Below are positions 42,170 to 50,167 of a DNA stretch of 64,000 bases, piece after piece. The first letter of the stretch is position 1. Each line of letters opens with the position of its first letter. The notes under the pieces are model-generated. The model searched no databases. It saw only the letters and a list, made by a program, of their open reading frames with translations, and had not been told where the DNA came from. Position numbers and translations under genes: made by a program. This stretch comes from an uncultured Myxococcales bacterium (GTDB taxonomy: Bacteria > Myxococcota_A > UBA9042 > DTJE01): NCBI GenBank assembly GCA_937975765.1, contig CALJUR010000079.1, forward strand, positions 1 to 64,000, in the 5' to 3' direction.

Positions 42170-43669
42170 ATGGCTGCGATGGAGATCCGGCAAGAGCAGT
42201 CCCTGAAGCTCTTGCAGAAACTGGTCCTCACCCCCCAGCTTCAACTGGCGATCCGGTTGCTGCAACTCTCGCGCCTGGAACTGGCCGAAGAGATCCGCAC
42301 CCAGATGGACGCCAACCCCGTGCTGGAGGAGGAGGGGCCGGGCGAGGAGAACCTCTCCTACCAGGATGCGGCCACCGAGCAGGGCGACATCGGCGAACCG
42401 CCGGCCGAGGAGGCGCCGCCGAAGGCGCTGGCCGACGCCGACGACGTCCCCCAGGGGGCGGACCGCGAGCCGGGTCCGCGCCTGGAGGACGACGCGGACT
42501 GGGAACGCTTCGTCGAGGGCTACAACCGATTCTCGTCCGGCCCCCAGGTCCGCGTGACCAACGAGGACTACCCCTCCGTCGAGGCGACGGTCAGCCGCAA
42601 GGGCAACCTTTCGGACCACCTGCTGTGGCAGTTGCAGTTGTCCGACCTGGACGAGACGGGGCGGGAGGCCGGCGCCTTCATCATCGGGAACCTGAACGAC
42701 GACGGCTACCTGCAGGACGTCTCCGAGGAGGAGATCGCCGCCCGGGTGGGCACCGACGCCGAGACCGTCCTGAAGGTGCTGGCGCGGGTGCAGTCGTTCG
42801 ACCCGGTGGGAGTCGCGGCGCGGGACCTGAAGGAGTGCCTGCTGATCCAGGCGCGCACCTTCCACCCCGACAACGAGCGACTGCGCCTTCTGATCGACCG
42901 GCACCTGCCGGACCTGGAACGCAAGAACTTCCCGGCCATCGCGCGCGGGCTGAAGTGCAGCCTGGACGAGGTGAAGGTCCTGGTCGAGACCATCGTCGGG
43001 ATGGAGCCCAGGCCCGGCCGCGCGTTCGCGACCGACGACGTCGTCTACATCCAGCCGGACGTGTACGTGTTCAAGGTGGGCGGGGAGTACGTGACCGTCC
43101 TGAACGAGGACGGCCTGCCGAAACTGAAGATCAGCCCTTACTACGAGTCGGCCCTGGGCAGCCAGGCCCCGGGCGAGGCGCGGGAGTTCGTGCAGGAGAA
43201 GCTGCGGTCGGCGATGTGGCTGATCCGGTCGATCCACCAGCGCCAGAGCACGATCCGGAAGGTGACCGACAGCATCATGCGGTTCCAGCGGGACTTCCTG
43301 GAGAAGGGCGTCACGCACCTGAGGCCGCTGGTGCTGCGCGACGTGGCCGAGGACGTGGGCATGCACGAGTCCACCATCAGCCGCGTCACGACGAACAAGT
43401 ACGTGCACACGCCGCGCGGGATCTTCGAACTGAAGTACTTCTTCAACAGCCGGATCGGCAGCGTGTACGGCGAGGACCAGTCCTCGGAGAGCGTGAAGTC
43501 GCGGATCAAGGCCCTGGTGGACGCGGAGGACGCGCGGAGCCCGCTGTCGGACCAGGACATCGTCGAGAGGCTGCGGCGCGAGAACGTCGTGATCGCCCGG
43601 CGGACGGTGGCGAAGTACCGGGAGGCCCTCGGTATCCTGCCGTCGTCGCGCCGGCGTGCGCTGGTGTGA
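42170..43669 (+). CDS. rpoN: RNA polymerase sigma-54 factor RpoN
   Basis: This 499-residue sigma factor recognises -24/-12 promoters and needs AAA+ activators. Region I (about 1-50, QSLKLLQKLVLTPQLQLAIRLLQLSRLELAEEI) is Gln/Leu-rich. An acidic region II linker follows, then the core-binding domain and HTH (HESTISRVTTNKYVHTPRGIFELKYFF). The C-terminal RpoN box is ARRTVAKYRE. All are diagnostic. An AAGGA site precedes the ATG at 42170; a second ATG at 42179 is possible. It heads the rpoN-hpf-rapZ cluster. Confidence 0.97.
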   Translation: MAAMEIRQEQSLKLLQKLVLTPQLQLAIRLLQLSRLELAEEIRTQMDANPVLEEEGPGEENLSYQDAATEQGDIGEPPAEEAPPKALADADDVPQGADREPGPRLEDDADWERFVEGYNRFSSGPQVRVTNEDYPSVEATVSRKGNLSDHLLWQLQLSDLDETGREAGAFIIGNLNDDGYLQDVSEEEIAARVGTDAETVLKVLARVQSFDPVGVAARDLKECLLIQARTFHPDNERLRLLIDRHLPDLERKNFPAIARGLKCSLDEVKVLVETIVGMEPRPGRAFATDDVVYIQPDVYVFKVGGEYVTVLNEDGLPKLKISPYYESALGSQAPGEAREFVQEKLRSAMWLIRSIHQRQSTIRKVTDSIMRFQRDFLEKGVTHLRPLVLRDVAEDVGMHESTISRVTTNKYVHTPRGIFELKYFFNSRIGSVYGEDQSSESVKSRIKALVDAEDARSPLSDQDIVERLRRENVVIARRTVAKYREALGILPSSRRRALV

Positions 43670-43741
43670 TCCGGGGGCGGGCCCCTGCGCCCCCCGGGCC
43701 CGGGACGGCCGGTTCGGCCGCGACGAGGCCCTTCGAGGTGG

Positions 43742-43763
43742 GCCCCGCGGGAAACGGGGCTTT
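43742..43763 (+). terminator. Hairpin between rpoN and hpf
   Basis: GCCCCG (43742-43747) pairs with CGGGGC (43755-43760) around a 7-base loop and is followed by TTT. The short T-run suggests a weak terminator or attenuator, or an mRNA stabiliser, in the 144-base gap. Confidence 0.4.
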
Positions 43764-43813
43764 GGCAGGCCGGCGGGGATGTCGGGCCGCGGGCCGGCGG
43801 GAAGGAGGCGAAC

Positions 43814-44119
43814 ATGCAGGTGAACTTCGTCCTTCGACAGTTCGATGCCTCGGATGACTTGCGAGCGCTGATCGTCGACAAGATCGACAAGAGGTTCGAC
43901 AAGCTGGCCGGCAACGCGGCCGATGCGAGGGTGACCCTGTCCCAGGAGAAGGCGTGGACGGTCATGGAGGTGGTGGTCACGGCGCACGGCGAGGTCTTCA
44001 AGAGCACCGAGAAGACGACGGACCTGTATCCCACGATCGACGTGATCCTGGACAAGATCGAACGCCAGTTGCAGAAGAAGAAGGAGATGCTGCACGACCG
44101 CCACACCGGACGTGCGTGA
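43814..44119 (+). CDS. hpf: Ribosome hibernation-promoting factor (short HPF/RaiA)
   Basis: This 101-residue protein is the short form, lacking the C-terminal dimerisation domain of long HPF. It has RQFDASDDLRALIVDKIDKRFDKLAG, VTLSQEKAWTVMEVVVTAHGEVFKSTEKTTDLYPTIDVILDKIERQLQKKKE, matching the beta-alpha-beta fold that binds the 30S decoding region. GGAAGGAGG precedes the ATG. hpf next to rpoN is a common arrangement. Confidence 0.95.
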   Translation: MQVNFVLRQFDASDDLRALIVDKIDKRFDKLAGNAADARVTLSQEKAWTVMEVVVTAHGEVFKSTEKTTDLYPTIDVILDKIERQLQKKKEMLHDRHTGRA

Positions 44120-44153
44120 TCCACCCCGCGACCGGGGGCGGACGGGACCCGCG

Positions 44154-45017
44154 ATGAGCACCGCACACGTCGTCATCGTGACCGGCCTCTCGGGGTCGGG
44201 GAAGTCCACCGCCATCCGGGCGCTGGAGGACATCGGGTTCTTCTGCATCGACAACCTCCCCCTGGTCATCCTGGACAAGTTCCTGACGCTGGCCGAGGAC
44301 CACCCGCAGGTGCGGCGGGTGGCGCTGGGCGTGGACGCCCGGGAGCGTCTGTTCCTGGACGCCTTCCCCGAGACGCTGGCCCGGATCCGGGCCCAGGGGC
44401 ACCGGGTGGAGGTGCTGTTCCTGGACTGCCAGGACGAGGCGCTGCTGCACCGCTATTCGGCCACGCGGCGGCGACACCCGCTGGAGGCCGAAGCGGGGTC
44501 GCTGGCGGCGGCGCTGGCGCTGGAGCGGCGGCTGCTGGAGCCTTTGAAGGACCAGGCGGCCTGGACGATCGACACGACGTCGCTGAACGTGCACCAGTTG
44601 AAGGCGCGCGTGATGCAGGCGTGGGACCCCGAGAAGTCCCGCCGCACGGGCGTCGTGGTGATGTCGTTCGGGTACCGGAACGGCGTGCCGCGCGAGGCGG
44701 ACTACGTCATCGACTGCCGCGGGTTGCCGAACCCGTACTTCATCGAGGAACTGCGACCGCTGACCGGGAGGGACCCCGAGGTGCGGGGATTCCTGGAGGG
44801 GAAGCCGGAGTGGGAGCCGTTCCGGGACCGTGTGCTGGACCTGCTGCGGACGTCCCTGCCGCTGCACGAGGCCGAGGAGCGCCCCGTCGTGACGATCGCG
44901 TTCGGGTGCACCGGCGGGCAGCATCGCTCGGTGGCCCTGGCCATCGCGGTCGCCGACGCCCTGCGCGCCGACGGCCACGCCGTCTCGGTCACCCACCGCG
45001 AGCAGGAAACCGGCTAG
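44154..45017 (+). CDS. rapZ: RNase adapter RapZ / YvcJ-family nucleotide-binding protein
   Basis: This 287-residue protein has Walker A GLSGSGKST (about 10-18), FFCIDNLP, the central FLDC segment (about 87-90), and the C-terminal signature GCTGGQHRSVALA. In E. coli, RapZ guides RNase E to the sRNA GlmZ and binds glucosamine 6-phosphate; whether that holds here is unknown. The ATG at 44154 begins exactly at the domain; a GTG at 44112 would overlap hpf and lack conservation. No ptsN or hprK lies between hpf and rapZ. Confidence 0.94.
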   Translation: MSTAHVVIVTGLSGSGKSTAIRALEDIGFFCIDNLPLVILDKFLTLAEDHPQVRRVALGVDARERLFLDAFPETLARIRAQGHRVEVLFLDCQDEALLHRYSATRRRHPLEAEAGSLAAALALERRLLEPLKDQAAWTIDTTSLNVHQLKARVMQAWDPEKSRRTGVVVMSFGYRNGVPREADYVIDCRGLPNPYFIEELRPLTGRDPEVRGFLEGKPEWEPFRDRVLDLLRTSLPLHEAEERPVVTIAFGCTGGQHRSVALAIAVADALRADGHAVSVTHREQETG

Positions 45018-45042
45018 GCCTCCGCCTCGTCGCATGAATAGG

Positions 45043-45170
45043 GACAGCCTCCATTTTTCCGGCGGGGCCATCCCGACCCCTGGCGCATGGGAACGTCCCG
45101 AACCCCCTGGATTTCCGGGAGCGAAATCGGAGGCAGGCCCTCATTTGGCACTCATTTCATGGAGGCTGAC
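45043..45170. repeat. Possible REP- or MITE-like element with inverted ends
   Basis: The left end GACAGCCTCCAT (45043-45054) matches the complement of the right end ATGGAGGCTGAC (45159-45170) at 11 of 12 positions, bounding about 128 bases. The interior has lower G+C than its surroundings and two direct copies of a CCCGA-CCCTGG-like sequence. There is no open frame. GGGACAGCCTCCATTTTT recalls end sequences of REP elements mobilised by IS200-type transposases, but no transposase is present. Confidence 0.45.
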
Positions 45171-45246
45171 GGTCTTTTCCGCTTTCTTCGGGGTGCGCCC
45201 GCGTCTGGGGTACAATCCGGGCCGGTGCGGAGGGAGGGCCGTCTCG

Positions 45247-45975
45247 ATGAAGACGATGGACGATGCGGACGTGAAGGAGTTCCTGGAGGAGGCCGAGGAG
45301 GACCTGGCGGACGCCGGCTCGCTGGTGCGCAGGCCGGGTGGCGCCCCGATGGCGATGTACCACGCGGCCCAGGCGGCCGAGAAGTACCTGCGGGGACTGG
45401 GCGAGGCGGTCGGCCGCAAGGCCAACCCGATGTGGGACCTCGAGCGGGTCTACGAAACGGTGAAGGACCAGTCCGGGCTGGGCGAGGTCCAGGCGGCGGT
45501 GGCCGTGCTGGCGGTGCACGGGACGCCCGGCAAGACGACGGCGGCACCCGGGGCCACGGGGGATTCCCTGCGGGCCGTGCGGGCGATCCGGCGCGCGGTG
45601 CTGGTGACGTTCGGGATGGACCTGCCACCGGAACCGGAATTCGTGCCGACGGCCGCGGTTCCGGCGCCCGTGCCCCAGGCCGCCCCCGCCGCGAACGAGG
45701 ACGCGCTGGAGAACGGCCCGCCCGCCGGCTACGTCAACGCCCCGCCGCCGGGGTACGACGACGGCCCGACCTTCCCGCACGGCGAGCCGACGCCCCCGGT
45801 CGAGCACCGTCCCCCGCCCCCGTCCGCGCGCGGCGACGGCGAGCGGCGGACCTCGTACGTGAAGATGTTCCTGATCTGCGAGACGTGCGGCGTGCGGCTG
45901 CCCCGGACGCGCCAGACGGCCACCGGCCGGGTGCCTTGCCCGCACTGCAACCGACCGATGCGACTGGTTTCCTGA
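45247..45975 (+). CDS. HEPN-like domain protein with C-terminal zinc ribbon
   Basis: This 242-residue protein has an all-helical HEPN-like domain (about 5-75: FLEEAEEDLADAG, then YHAAQAAEKYLRGLGEAVG) with the typical A-A-E-K-x-L motif. In RNase HEPN proteins a conserved R-x4-6-H follows; here R57 is followed by NPMWDL, with Trp63 where His would be. So it is probably not a nuclease. A middle region (about 140-205) is Pro/Ala-rich and disordered. The C-terminus is a zinc ribbon (C211, C214, C231, C234). The ATG at 45247 starts the domain. Upstream TACAAT (45211-45216) is a -10 candidate with no clear -35. A ParA gene follows after 18 bases. Confidence 0.75.
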   Translation: MKTMDDADVKEFLEEAEEDLADAGSLVRRPGGAPMAMYHAAQAAEKYLRGLGEAVGRKANPMWDLERVYETVKDQSGLGEVQAAVAVLAVHGTPGKTTAAPGATGDSLRAVRAIRRAVLVTFGMDLPPEPEFVPTAAVPAPVPQAAPAANEDALENGPPAGYVNAPPPGYDDGPTFPHGEPTPPVEHRPPPPSARGDGERRTSYVKMFLICETCGVRLPRTRQTATGRVPCPHCNRPMRLVS

Positions 45976-45993
45976 ACGTCCCTGGAGGTGTCC

Positions 45994-46857
45994 ATGTCGC
46001 TGTCCGATCGCATCAAGCGCCTGGCCGGCCTGGCCGAGGAAGCGGCGCGCCCGAGGGCCCACGTGCTGGCCGTCGCCGCGCAGAAGGGGGGCGTGGGCAA
46101 GACCACCACGGCGGTGAACCTGTCGGTGGCGCTGGCCCGGTACGCCAACCAGCGGACCCTGCTGGTCGACCTGGACGGGCAGGGGCACGTCGCCACGGCG
46201 CTGGCCTCGGTGTACCAGGACGGCAGCCCGGTGTCGATGTCGGACGTGCTGCTGGGCCACGGGCGCGACGTGATGGAGATCGTCCACCCGACGCGGATCG
46301 ACCTGCTGTCGGTGACGCCGTCGGACAAGGGGCTGGCCTCGGCCGAGGGGGTGCTGGCCGGGCGCATCGGCAAGGAGTTCCTGCTGCGGGCCGCGCTGCG
46401 CAAGGCCCGCGAGCGGTTCGACGTGATCGTGCTGGACTGCCCGCCGAACCTGGGCAACCTGACGCTGAACGCGCTGATGGCCGCGGACTCCTGCCTGGTG
46501 CCGTGCGACATGAGCGTGCTGGCGATGGCCGGCGTCGTCGACCTCCTGGCGGTCGTGGACACCCTGCAGGACCGGCTGGACCACGGCGTGCGGGTGCTGG
46601 GCGTGCTGCCGACCCGGGTGGACCGGCGCAACGCGCGGGTGACCCAGGCCGTGCTGCAGGACCTGGACGATACCTACGGAGACCTGGTGCTGGCGACCCG
46701 CATCCCGGTCAGCAGCGCGCTGGCGAGGGCCCAGATGGAAGGCGTACCGGTCTTCGATTACGACCCGGCCGCGTCCGGGTCCGTGGCCTACCGCGCCCTG
46801 TCCGAGGAGGTGGCATCCCGGCTGGGGCTGGGCCTCGCCGTGTCCGCGTCCGCCTGA
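45994..46857 (+). CDS. ParA/MinD-family ATPase (orphan, no ParB nearby)
   Basis: This 287-residue ATPase has a deviant Walker A QKGGVGKTTTAVNLSVALA (about 31-48), LLVDLDGQGHVATAL with the conserved Asp, and DVIVLDCPPNLGNLTLNAL. The ATG at 45994 is preceded by GGAGGTG 5 bases upstream. The short N-terminal helix (SLSDRIKRLAGLAEEAARPR) lacks a DNA-binding HTH, so it resembles orphan ParA proteins that position other cargo rather than chromosomal ParA. It is co-transcribed with the HEPN/zinc-ribbon gene and convergent with the kinase gene, 13 bases apart. Confidence 0.88.
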   Translation: MSLSDRIKRLAGLAEEAARPRAHVLAVAAQKGGVGKTTTAVNLSVALARYANQRTLLVDLDGQGHVATALASVYQDGSPVSMSDVLLGHGRDVMEIVHPTRIDLLSVTPSDKGLASAEGVLAGRIGKEFLLRAALRKARERFDVIVLDCPPNLGNLTLNALMAADSCLVPCDMSVLAMAGVVDLLAVVDTLQDRLDHGVRVLGVLPTRVDRRNARVTQAVLQDLDDTYGDLVLATRIPVSSALARAQMEGVPVFDYDPAASGSVAYRALSEEVASRLGLGLAVSASA

Positions 46858-46870
46858 AGCCCTTCTCGGC

Positions 46871-48691
46871 CTAGCCGGCCAGTCTCGATGCCGTCAGCCC
46901 GAAGATCCGCGTCAACCGGTCGCGCCCGCGCACCCGGATGCGACCCAGGTCCTCGAAGGGCCACTCGCGGCGGGCTCGCCGGCGGGTTCGCTCGTCCAGG
47001 ATGACCTGCCCGGCCATCGCCATGCGGGCCATGCGGACGGCGACGTCCACGGGCGATCCGCGAAGGGCCTGGTCCGGCGCCCCGGACAGCAGGGTCCGCC
47101 GCGAGACCGTGTCGGTGCAGACCCCGACGCGGACCTCGACGGGCACGCCGGTGTCCGCACGGAAGCGGGCCGCGCGGCGGACCACGTCGGCGGCGGCCTC
47201 CACCGCAGGCATCCAGGGCTCCTCCGCCCCGTCGTACAGCCCGAAGACCAGCCGGACCTCGTCGCCGGAATCGAAGCAGATACAGCCGCCTGCCGCCATG
47301 GCCCCGGACTCGAACGCCTCCATCTCGGGGGCGAACAGCAGGCGGGGCGTGGCCGGCCCGGCTCCCTCGGGGCCCAGGTCCAACTCGAGGTGGACCAGCG
47401 TCACCTCGACGTCGGTGGCCGAGGCTGCGACCGGGCGGACCGGCGCGGCGTCCACCGGCAGGACGACCGGGGCCAGTGTCCAGGGCACCTCGATCCGGGG
47501 TCCCAGCGTCGCCAGGTGCAGCCGCGAGCCGGCCGTCGGTGCAGCGCTGCCGGCCACGGCCAGGCCGCCCTCCGACAGGACCAGGGTGGGCTGCTCGTGG
47601 AACGAGGCGTCCCCCGGGGCCGCGGCCGGGTCGATCGCCAGCGTGGCGCGCTCGTGGAAGGGGACCAGGGTCTGCAGCGGCGACAGGATCTCGCCGATCA
47701 GGCCGGTGTCGATGGACCGGGCATGGTCCAGGGCCAGGGCGTCCAGGATCTCCCGCAGGCGCGTCCGGACCTCGTCTGCCGACACGGGCCGATCGGACGG
47801 CTCCTTGCGAAGCAGGGCCGCCACGAGGGCCTCCAGCCCCTGCCGGGCCCCGGGGGGGACCACGAGGGCCGGCAGGGGTGGAGGCGCCTCGGCGAGGTGC
47901 TGCCGCATGACCTCCGCGGCCGTGAGACCCGGGAAGGGGGGGCTTCCCGAAAGCGTCTCGTGCAACAGCACACCGAGGGAATACAGGTCGCTGCGCGGGT
48001 CGACCACGTCGCCGCGGACCTGCTCGGGACTCATGTAGACCGGGGTGCCCAGCACCTCGCCGCGATGCATCGCCCCGCGAACCGGGGCATCGGCGATCGC
48101 GGCGATCCCGAAGTCGAGGACTTTCACGAAGGCCCGCTCGCGGTCCCACTCGACCAGGACGACGTTCTCGGGCTTCAGGTCCCGGTGGACGACCCCGTGC
48201 TGGTGGGCGTGGACCAGGGCCTCGGAGATCCCCAGCGCCACCAGCACCGCGTCCGCGACCGGCAGGCGACCCTCGCGGCCGATCCGCCCGGCCAGCGTCT
48301 CGCCGGGCAGGTACTCCATGGCCAGGTACAGCCAGCCCTCCCGGGACACCCCGAAGTCGAACATCTCGACGACGTTGGGATGGCGCAGCCGCCCGGCCGC
48401 GCGGGCCTCCACGAAGAAGCGGGTGACCGCCGCCTCCTTGCCGGCCAGCACGGGCTTCAGCACCTTCAGGGCCACGTCGCGACGCGCCCGGACATCGGTG
48501 GCGCGGAAGACGCTGCCCATGCCGCCGTCGGCCAGCCGCGACCGGACCAGGTAGCGACCGTGGACCAGGGTCCCGGGTTCCGGCAGTTCCTCCGGCACGG
48601 GCTTCAAGGCGACGCCGTCCAGGGGGCAGAACGGCTGATCGAGCCCGTAGGTCCGCTGGCAACGCGAGCAGTACTGGGCACCGCCGGGCAA
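46871..48691 (-). CDS. Ser/Thr protein kinase with zinc ribbon and class III cyclase-homology tail
   Basis: This protein of about 606 residues has an N-terminal zinc ribbon (CSRC...FCPLDG), a complete Hanks-type kinase domain (about 40-310: LADGGMGSVFRA, VALKVLKP, HRDLKPENVV, LDFGIAA, GTPVYMSPEQ), and a C-terminal part (about 420-606). That part resembles class III nucleotidyl cyclases: an opening VTLVHLELDLG, FDSGDEVRLVFG, then VRVGVCTDTV, GSPVDVAVRMARMAMAGQVILDERTR and FEDLGRIRVRGRD. Several catalytic residues look altered, so it may bind rather than make a nucleotide. I chose TTG at 48691, because a promoter (TTGGCG and TATACT, 48749-48720) lies between it and an upstream ATG at 48760. Confidence 0.82.
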   Translation of the reverse strand: MPGGAQYCSRCQRTYGLDQPFCPLDGVALKPVPEELPEPGTLVHGRYLVRSRLADGGMGSVFRATDVRARRDVALKVLKPVLAGKEAAVTRFFVEARAAGRLRHPNVVEMFDFGVSREGWLYLAMEYLPGETLAGRIGREGRLPVADAVLVALGISEALVHAHQHGVVHRDLKPENVVLVEWDRERAFVKVLDFGIAAIADAPVRGAMHRGEVLGTPVYMSPEQVRGDVVDPRSDLYSLGVLLHETLSGSPPFPGLTAAEVMRQHLAEAPPPLPALVVPPGARQGLEALVAALLRKEPSDRPVSADEVRTRLREILDALALDHARSIDTGLIGEILSPLQTLVPFHERATLAIDPAAAPGDASFHEQPTLVLSEGGLAVAGSAAPTAGSRLHLATLGPRIEVPWTLAPVVLPVDAAPVRPVAASATDVEVTLVHLELDLGPEGAGPATPRLLFAPEMEAFESGAMAAGGCICFDSGDEVRLVFGLYDGAEEPWMPAVEAAADVVRRAARFRADTGVPVEVRVGVCTDTVSRRTLLSGAPDQALRGSPVDVAVRMARMAMAGQVILDERTRRRARREWPFEDLGRIRVRGRDRLTRIFGLTASRLAG

Positions 48692-48719
48692 GGTCCGTCG
48701 CTCCTGGGGCCGCCGGGCC

Positions 48720-48749
48720 AGTATAGAAGCGGCGGATCGGCAGCGCCAA
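48720..48749 (-). promoter_or_regulatory. Promoter of the Ser/Thr kinase gene
   Basis: On the minus strand TTGGCG (48749-48744) and TATACT (48725-48720) are spaced by 18 bases. Transcription would start about 10 to 20 bases before the TTG at 48691, which is why the ATG at 48760 was not chosen. Confidence 0.6.
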
Positions 48750-48818
48750 GACGGCGACATCCGGCAGCCCGGGCCGGACGGCGAAGGGGACCGGGGAGAG
48801 GCGCCCGGCGGCGCGGGT

Positions 48819-50033
48819 TCAGCGACCGCGGGTCCCCAACCAGCGGGACGCGAGGGTGGCGGCGGGGTGCACGACCAGCGTGCGGACGACCTTGCGGGCC
48901 GCGTCGGAAGAGGCGATGGCCCGGGCGATGGGCGGCGAGATCCGATAGTACAGCGACAGGGCGGCCCGGCCCGCCCGGTGGGGGTACAGGACCTCGTCCC
49001 GGAAGTCCCTCAGGGTCTGCACCTCGGGGTCGTCCTCGCCGGAGGCCGCCGTGGCGATGAAGCATCGCTTGTCCCGGCCCAGAGGCGACGACGACCCGAC
49101 CTGCTCCCGCAGCGCCTCGGCCTCGCCGCGGAGTTCGTCGGGGCAGTCCATCTCCAGCAGGCGGTCCACGATCGCGCGGGCCTCGCCCACGTCCCCCTTC
49201 GCCAGCCGCAGCCGGGCCAGGCGAAGCAGGTCGGACAGTTCGACCCGCAGGGTCAGCGCCTCCTGCAGGGCCACGATCGCGTCCAGCAGGTAGGTCTGCT
49301 GCTCGAAGGTGCCGACCGGCGACTCGTGCAGCGGCGGCCCGATCCTCCCCGCCGCATCGACGTACGCCGCCTCCTCGGCGAGGTAGGTCTGGCGCAGCCG
49401 TTCGCCTGCGGCCACGGCCCCCTCGGGGACTCCGGCGATCCCGTCGTCCAGCGCCACCCCCTGGAGGATCTCCCTTGCCTCCTCCAGCGGCGCGACGGCG
49501 GGGTCCAGGACCTCGTCGATCGCCTCGGTCGTCGAGTGCGCCGGCAGGGCTTCCAGCGCCTTCACCTTCGCCGCCGCGTCGGCCAGCAGGGCCTCGGCAC
49601 GGGCCATCCGGCCGGCCCGATCCGGGTCCGGTCCCTCGCCCGCGTCCCGCATCGCCTGCAGGATCGACTCGCGGTGATCCCCCACGAACCGGCCCACGAC
49701 CACCGCCAGGGCGTTCCGGGCCCGGTCCGCGAACTGCGGGCGTTCGTCCCGCACCCAGCCGATCGCCACGGCCGGCAGGCGGGCGTCGTCCGGCAGCTCG
49801 CCGAACTCCTCGGCGTCGTCGCCCAGCATCTCCCGGAACCGCGGCAGCCACTGCGCGTCGATCGCCTCCAGCAGCCCGCCGGACAATCCCCCCTCGATCC
49901 GGACCTCGCCGGGCTCGGGCGGCCCCTCGCGCTCCGGCCAGCGGGCACCCAGCGCCCGGGCCACCCGCAGGTCGGGCATCCCGGCCAGCAGGGCCTTCAG
50001 CAGTTCCTCGAACGCCGCGGACTTCTCGTACAT
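48819..50033 (-). CDS. CFI-box-CTERM domain protein
   Basis: This 404-residue protein has a largely helical body (about 1-310) with a repeated Asp/Glu/Ala-rich pattern. The C-terminal CFI-box domain (about 330-400) begins RCFIATAASGEDDPEVQTLRDFRDEVL and continues YYRISPPIARAIASS. The CFI-box recurs at the ends of many bacterial proteins; its function is not established, and the Cys may be modified. The ATG at 50033 has GGAGGAC upstream and a strong promoter. It precedes the kinase gene (127-base gap with a further promoter). Confidence 0.82.
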   Translation of the reverse strand: MYEKSAAFEELLKALLAGMPDLRVARALGARWPEREGPPEPGEVRIEGGLSGGLLEAIDAQWLPRFREMLGDDAEEFGELPDDARLPAVAIGWVRDERPQFADRARNALAVVVGRFVGDHRESILQAMRDAGEGPDPDRAGRMARAEALLADAAAKVKALEALPAHSTTEAIDEVLDPAVAPLEEAREILQGVALDDGIAGVPEGAVAAGERLRQTYLAEEAAYVDAAGRIGPPLHESPVGTFEQQTYLLDAIVALQEALTLRVELSDLLRLARLRLAKGDVGEARAIVDRLLEMDCPDELRGEAEALREQVGSSSPLGRDKRCFIATAASGEDDPEVQTLRDFRDEVLYPHRAGRAALSLYYRISPPIARAIASSDAARKVVRTLVVHPAATLASRWLGTRGR

Positions 50034-50068
50034 TTCGTCCTCCGTCCCTCGGGCCCAGCGCCGTGCCG

Positions 50069-50096
50069 ATTGTACGGGGACGGCGCGGAAGGGCAA
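50069..50096 (-). promoter_or_regulatory. Sigma-70 promoter of the CFI-box gene
   Basis: On the minus strand TTGCCC (50096-50091) and TACAAT (50074-50069) are spaced by 16 bases, about 36 bases before the ATG at 50033. It faces away from the tetR operator. Confidence 0.6.
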
Positions 50097-50118
50097 CCGC
50101 CCTCCGCCGGAGGGATGT

Positions 50119-50134
50119 AATCAAACGTTTGATT
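50119..50134. promoter_or_regulatory. 16-bp perfect palindrome, operator of the tetR-efflux operon
   Basis: AATCAAACGTTTGATT is a perfect palindrome 33 bases before the tetR start. It overlaps TGTAAT (50116-50121, a possible -10) and TTGATT/TTGACT (possible -35 boxes). An AT-rich palindrome next to a TetR gene is typical autoregulation. The outer hexamers are the same as in the tolC palindrome at 40151-40164. Confidence 0.75.
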
Positions 50135-50167
50135 GACTTGGACGGACGACCGTGCCATGCTCCCGGC

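Noticed and set aside
45247..45975. HEPN-like protein as an active RNase toxin (toxin-antitoxin pair)
   Set aside because: The expected catalytic His is Trp63 in NPMWDL, and the next gene is a ParA ATPase, not an antitoxin-type MNT protein.
45994..46857. ParA as evidence of a plasmid or chromosome origin
   Set aside because: No ParB, parS sites, replication initiator or DnaA boxes were seen nearby, and it lacks a DNA-binding N-terminus.
48692..48760. ATG at 48760 as the start of the Ser/Thr kinase
   Set aside because: A good promoter lies between this ATG and the zinc ribbon, and no ribosome-binding site precedes the ATG.
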